A stretch of DNA of 64,000 nucleotides from Mesostigma viride (Eukaryota; Streptophyta; Mesostigmatophyceae; Mesostigmatales; Mesostigmataceae), in the NCBI GenBank assembly GCA_009746045.1, contig RPFO01000418.1, positions 993,582 to 1,057,581 of the forward strand, given 5' to 3'. The notes beneath the pieces were generated by a model that was not told the DNA's origin, ran no database searches, and worked only from the letters and a program-made list of their open reading frames with translations. Made by a program: the position numbers and the translations under genes. Shown in pieces: positions 59,571 through 64,000 of the stretch; the stretch's first letter is position 1; every line of letters begins with the position of its first letter.

Positions 59571-60166
59571 ATCCCACGGGGACTCACTACCTTGCCTGCA
59601 TGGGGGGCCAACAGAATCAGAATTGGTATTTGTATTTGCACACTGTCCTCCTGACGGTGGTGCTCGCCATGATTCGGTCGTTTTTCCCCCACGCGAACAT
59701 CCGGTCCGAGGATGCGGATGGCGCTGCCTTCTATTCCCCCAACCACCGGCCTGACATCGTGGTGCTGGACTTTGAGGGGGGTGGCCGGCATCTGCTTATT
59801 GACGTTTCGGTGGCGCGGCCCTTGGCTCTTAGCCACGTGGCTGGGGCCTCCCTCACGGCAGGTTACACGGCGGACCGGGCGGAGCGGGCCAAGCTCCTGG
59901 CCTACGGCGACGTCGGGCATCATCGTGTGGTGCCCTTTGTCCTGGAGGAGTTTGGGGCCATGGGGCCCCTGACCTCCGCCTTCTTCAAGGAGTGTTGCCG
60001 GCTCCGGGAGGACCGGCTGGACCTGGAGGGCCAGCGGGCCCCATGGTCGGCGCGGACCTGGACGTCATATTGGCGTCAGCGCTTGTCGGTGGCGCTGACT
60101 CGGGCCATGGCTGACATCATGCTCCGCCGTACGCGGGCTGATTTTGCGGTGCAGCAGGGCTATTAG
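59571..60166 (+). pseudogene. RLE-type LINE, C-terminal nuclease part (3' segment of a split element)
   Basis: Joined to the upstream part across one GCTGG, the frame reads PCGSCGQPLDPTGTHYLAC, a complete CCHC motif that copia-B split. It continues to a restriction-like nuclease region: RPDIVVLDFEGGGRHLLID (PD...D/E-x-hydrophobic pattern) and LAYGDVGHHRVVPFVLEEFG, and ends ADFAVQQGY. This frame alone is open for ~200 residues; earlier RT parts are frameshifted. Confidence 0.8.
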
Positions 60167-61276
60167 GTTCCTCCCGTTAGGCGTTTCCATTGGTCTTATC
60201 GTAGTATAGAGCTTTGACATGGCTCTGTATATAGGTTTATAGCTGGGCGTTTGCTTTGGTTTGAGTGATTTCACTCTGCTGTAAGTAATTATATTTTTAA
60301 TATATGTGTGTGCTTTGGTCCTAGTATGGACCATAAATAATTATTAGGCATGGTTTGTGGGCATTATGATGCCAAGTGCTAACTGACTGATATTTATAGC
60401 AGTGAGTTGGATACCATTTAAGGGTTAAGGAGGTCACGGATGGTGTGGGTCACAGCGGTGGGGTCAAAGATCTGGGCGGCAGAGCGTCCTACAGGGCAAA
60501 GGGAGCAAAGGGCGATTTGTTGAACCAAAAGCGTGTCCCATGCACGTCCCAAGAAACAGGACGTGCAGCTGTTCCTTCGGACTTTTTGCCAAAAGTTGGG
60601 CTCATTGATGGTGACATCTTGAAACTGGAAGGGTGGCTCGGTGGGATGACTGCGCTTGGGCTCAGGAGAGGCCGACGGCGAGGCCGAAGAAGGGGCAGAA
60701 TGTACCATTAAAAGCTTGGGAAGTGATGCTGCTGCCCTTCCAGGCCGGGCGGCGGAAGTCAAGGCGTAGCTTCTTGCGTAGCTGCAGGGCTCAGCGCTGC
60801 GTCGAGGTGCGTTTGCTCGCCACGATATTGCGTAATAGCTTCGGGACAATATATCAGCGTGTGCGTCTTAGAAAGACGAAGCGATTGTGATATTCAGGGC
60901 CAAATTTGGTGCCCAAACGTGAAAGTTATGAGCGCCGCCGTCAGCCGGCCATGGCCGGCTACCTCATGGCTCGTGGCTCATGGCGGACTTGCGCATGGTG
61001 GGAATAAAAAAGATCTTGTCTTACTCCTGTTGTGTTTACCACTAGGGATGATTTTATGGATAAAATTTAGTTGTTACATTGGTACCGTCCGAGACGTTTA
61101 TATCTTGGTGTTTCTCTTGAGAATTAGCAACATTGTTGTAGAATGTCGAAAATCGTGTCTGTCGTTCCGGAGAGGGTGTGGCTCTGCAATATAACTCACA
61201 CAGTGACTAGGTTGGTTGGTTGGTTGGTTGGTTGGTTGGTTTGTGGTGTTGGTGTGTGTGTGTGTGTGTGTGTGTG
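60167..61276. other. 3' flank of the RLE LINE; no gene firmly supported
   Basis: ACTGACTGATATTTATAGC (60386-60404) and TTAAGGGTTAAGG (60418-60430) are shared with 45595-45645. A minus-strand frame from 60849 to 60418 (FQFQDVTINEPNFWQKVR) is open but unrecognised and may be transposon leader sequence. A GGTT repeat and (TG)n lie at 61206-61276. Confidence 0.35.
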
Positions 61277-61579
61277 TTCTGATCAGACACTCCGCAAAGG
61301 TGAAAACCTTTGCGTTCAGTGCCGGGCCGCGGAAAACGCGGAAAACGCGATCTGCAAATGAATCCGACCGGAATCGAACTGGGGACCTCTCGCACCAATT
61401 TTGCTGACTATAGGACGGACGTCTCCGGTTACCATGGCATCGCCAACTTACACCTACAGTCATCCGCAAAAGTTCTCCTGTCCGGGGAGTGATGCAAGCC
61501 TTTCGGATTTGGTACTAGATAAATCACTCGAGATCTGTGTGTAGGAGTACTACACACGTGTCTGCACGCGAGACTTGTT

Positions 61580-61581
<2 letters not shown>
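61277..61581 (-). mobile_element. tRNA-like SINE, copy 5, inside a (TG)n tract
   Basis: Starts TTCTGATCAGACACTCCGC and ends ACGCGAGACTTGTTCAG. (TG)n lies on both sides, so the insertion target was a TG microsatellite or the repeats grew from its duplication. T arm and B box are conserved. Confidence 0.8.
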
Positions 61582-62048
<467 letters not shown>

Positions 62049-63760
62049 GTCGTCTGTCCCAACTCAGTCCTCACAGGAGGACTGAGTTGACAATTTTCAA
62101 CCGCGTGTAGCGACTAGGTGGGGGGTCCATCCCAAATGTTTTGATGTGGATCTGGGGTGTACTAGATATCATTTTGTTGGCAAAAATACTGCATATGTGA
62201 AAACTTGACCCGAACACCTGAAAATTACACGGACGTTGGGCGCCCCTCGCGAATTTGCATTTTTCGGGATAAGAACGAGTGGGAAAAATTCAATCAAATC
62301 CTGGTGCATGAAGAAAAAATATAGGCACGTAAACAACATAGTTCTTGAAGCGTGGCAAAAAACTGGGCTCCATTTGGCCACTGCAACTGCCTGAAACAAT
62401 TAAAAAACTCTCAGTCCTCAGGAGAGGAATGGGGCTTTTGCTAACTTTGCTAGCATGTAAGTGCGGTCATACTACATCACCGTGGCCACCAACCATCCCA
62501 ATCAACTCATTTCCCTTCAAGCATTACAGGACAACACACTTGCATCATCATACTTCAGGTATATCATACCTTATCATGTAGGGAGAGCCTATGCATGCAT
62601 GTAGGGAATGGGCTTGGATACCTACCAACAAAGGGTTATGTTATAAGTGCCAACCACCAATATAATGGGTAGGTTAAGCATATTTCCATTGTTTCAAACA
62701 ACAATAGATATGGCTATAACTGTTTTGCCTTGCCATGATGTGGCCAACATAGTTGCTGGCACATGATGGCAGTGGTTTGTCACCAAGACTTTTCACTCAC
62801 CCGTAAAAGCTTGAATGCACCCTTGACGCAGCCCGTGGCCACACAATCATGCAGTATGAACGTAGCAAAAGAATAACTAACATCTATGAAGGTGTTTAAA
62901 CCTGCACAGCTCCTAAAACCCTGCACAACTACACTGGGTTAAGGCAAATGCCTGCTAACATCATCTGAAAAGGGGGTTTTAGAGAGGGGCAGGCAACGGT
63001 CAAGAAAGAGCATCAAGACTTGAACCTGACAACGCCTCGCAAGCTTAAACTCATGTACGAACATCAAGGAACGAAGAGGCAACGATTATCCGGCTTTACC
63101 TGGCACGGCTGGCGTTACCTTGGCCCAGGCGGTGCCCGCAAAAGTGGCACTTTGCGGCACATAGACCATGACGTGACAGAATGGTCGAGATCATCAAATC
63201 TATACTGTCACTCAATATATTCTAATACAATTCATGTTAAAATGTAGAAAGAAACCTATCAGCCATTGAAATTGCGCCGGAAAGCAAGCGCAGTCATCAA
63301 TTCCGTCGACCTGCCTTATCGCAGTTTTTTCCAGCAAGAACAGTGCCGACACCGGGTAAATCGCATCCCCGCGAGCTAAAAATTGATTTATATCATCTTT
63401 AGGGCATTTTAAATCTATTTACTGAGTTTGGACGGCTAACTCGTCCGCAAACGTAAACTGCATGCATGGGCGCGAGCCGCCATGGCTAGGTCGTGCATTT
63501 CCGGAACTCGCGTTTCACGTGGAAAAGTACCCTTACCACCTGTACTTTGACCGTACAGTTAGCCGCGCATACCAAATCCAAAAAAATCCCAAAAATATGT
63601 CCAAGAAAGATCTTTTCACGTAGTATTTGAATAAATTTTGAGAGAAATTTTTTGTCAAACATTCTGACCGGGGCGAATTTTCTACGAAACCCAAAAACTC
63701 GGTCCTCTAGAGAGGACTGAGTTCAACTCAGTCCTCCGTAGAGGACCAGGGACAGACGAC
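62049..63760. mobile_element. TTAA-type transposon, copy 2 (~1.71 kb)
   Basis: Inner terminal repeats GTCGTCTGTCCC ... GGGACAGACGAC. It matches copy 1 along its length (for example GTGGCAAAAAACTGG, ATGCCTGC.AACATCATCT, AAGATCTTTTCACGTAGTAT). Its four hairpins are of the CCTC...GAGG type: 62064, 62410, 63700 and 63727. The flanks do not show an obvious TTAA, so outer ends have diverged. Confidence 0.75.
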
Positions 63761-64000
63761 TCTCGAGGCTTTATTACTCTCACTGTTATGTTTGTTCATC
63801 CTGTCTATTATTTCACTGCCTACCCCTTTTCACCTTACACTTTTTCATTGGAGTGAGCTGGGCACAAGGCTTTACGGACCCTGTTGCATGGACAGGAGAC
63901 CCCCAGCCGGGCACCATGGGCGCCGAAACATCGAACTCCTGACCCATTCTCCAACATCGCATGTGCCTCACCACATCCGTCCCCAGGTGAGCAATCGGGG
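63761..64000. other. Window end, nothing recognised
   Basis: T- and C-rich sequence without repeats or coding signal. Confidence 0.35.

Noticed and set aside
60418-60849. 143-residue minus-strand frame
   Set aside because: Open but without recognised motifs; it lies in transposon flanking sequence related to 45595-45645, so it was not called a gene.

Overview
This is a repeat-rich stretch of nuclear DNA from a eukaryote. It has GT-AG introns, long introns filled with mini- and microsatellites, and many retrotransposons in all states from intact to shredded. The only clear host gene encodes a secreted modular protein that ends in a domain resembling the plant Root_cap family and also carries an HYR-like domain. 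With the algal-style transposon set, a green alga or another photosynthetic protist is the best guess. I cannot name a species.

Layout. (1) 1-13.2 kb: the 3' part of a modular extracellular-protein gene on the + strand. I reconstruct nine exons, and all internal junctions but the last are phase 1. Its introns hold a 79-bp repeat, a 37-bp repeat, a 1.3-kb 13-bp minisatellite and a 1-kb 9-bp repeat. (2) 14-16.2 kb: a LINE reverse-transcriptase fragment and a candidate three-exon gene for a small secreted Cys-rich protein. (3) 16.3-21.9 kb: a full-length LINE with 11-bp target duplications, tandem 5' monomers, an ORF1, and an ORF2 (APE nuclease plus RT) broken by one frameshift. (4) 22-27.9 kb: LINE and retroelement debris, GTTACCGG-type degenerate arrays and a ~52-bp minisatellite. 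(5) 28.05-33.94 kb: an intact Copia-like LTR retrotransposon (copia-A) with apparently identical 276-bp LTRs, inserted in a 152-bp palindromic array. (6) 34-43.5 kb: satellites, an internally deleted LINE, (GGGA)n and (CCCT)n tracts, two diverged copies of a ~1.8-kb repeat, and possible minus-strand host exons between them. (7) 43.5-46 kb: tRNA-like SINEs, an ORF1-only LINE and a TTAA MITE. (8) 47.4-60.2 kb: a degenerate LINE with a restriction-like nuclease, split by a 10.76-kb Copia-like element (copia-B). Copia-B is itself split by a TTAA transposon and by a LINE fragment that carries a SINE. (9) 60.2-64 kb: a further SINE, simple repeats and a second copy of the TTAA transposon.

Main observations. 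Both Copia-like elements, although diverged, share three unusual traits. Their pol order is integrase, then retropepsin-like domain, then RT-RNase H, not PR-INT-RT-RH. The retropepsin triad reads DTQ or DTN instead of DTG/DSG. Their LTRs begin AGTT and end AACT instead of TG...CA. Copia-B also has an extra ORF before gag and a gag-UGA-pol in-frame layout. The window also shows a 42-55 bp interspersed sequence with target-duplication-like flanks. A TTAA-type nonautonomous transposon has four hairpins that differ between its two copies by matched, compensatory base-pair changes.

All calls rest on reading the sequence; no database search was possible.
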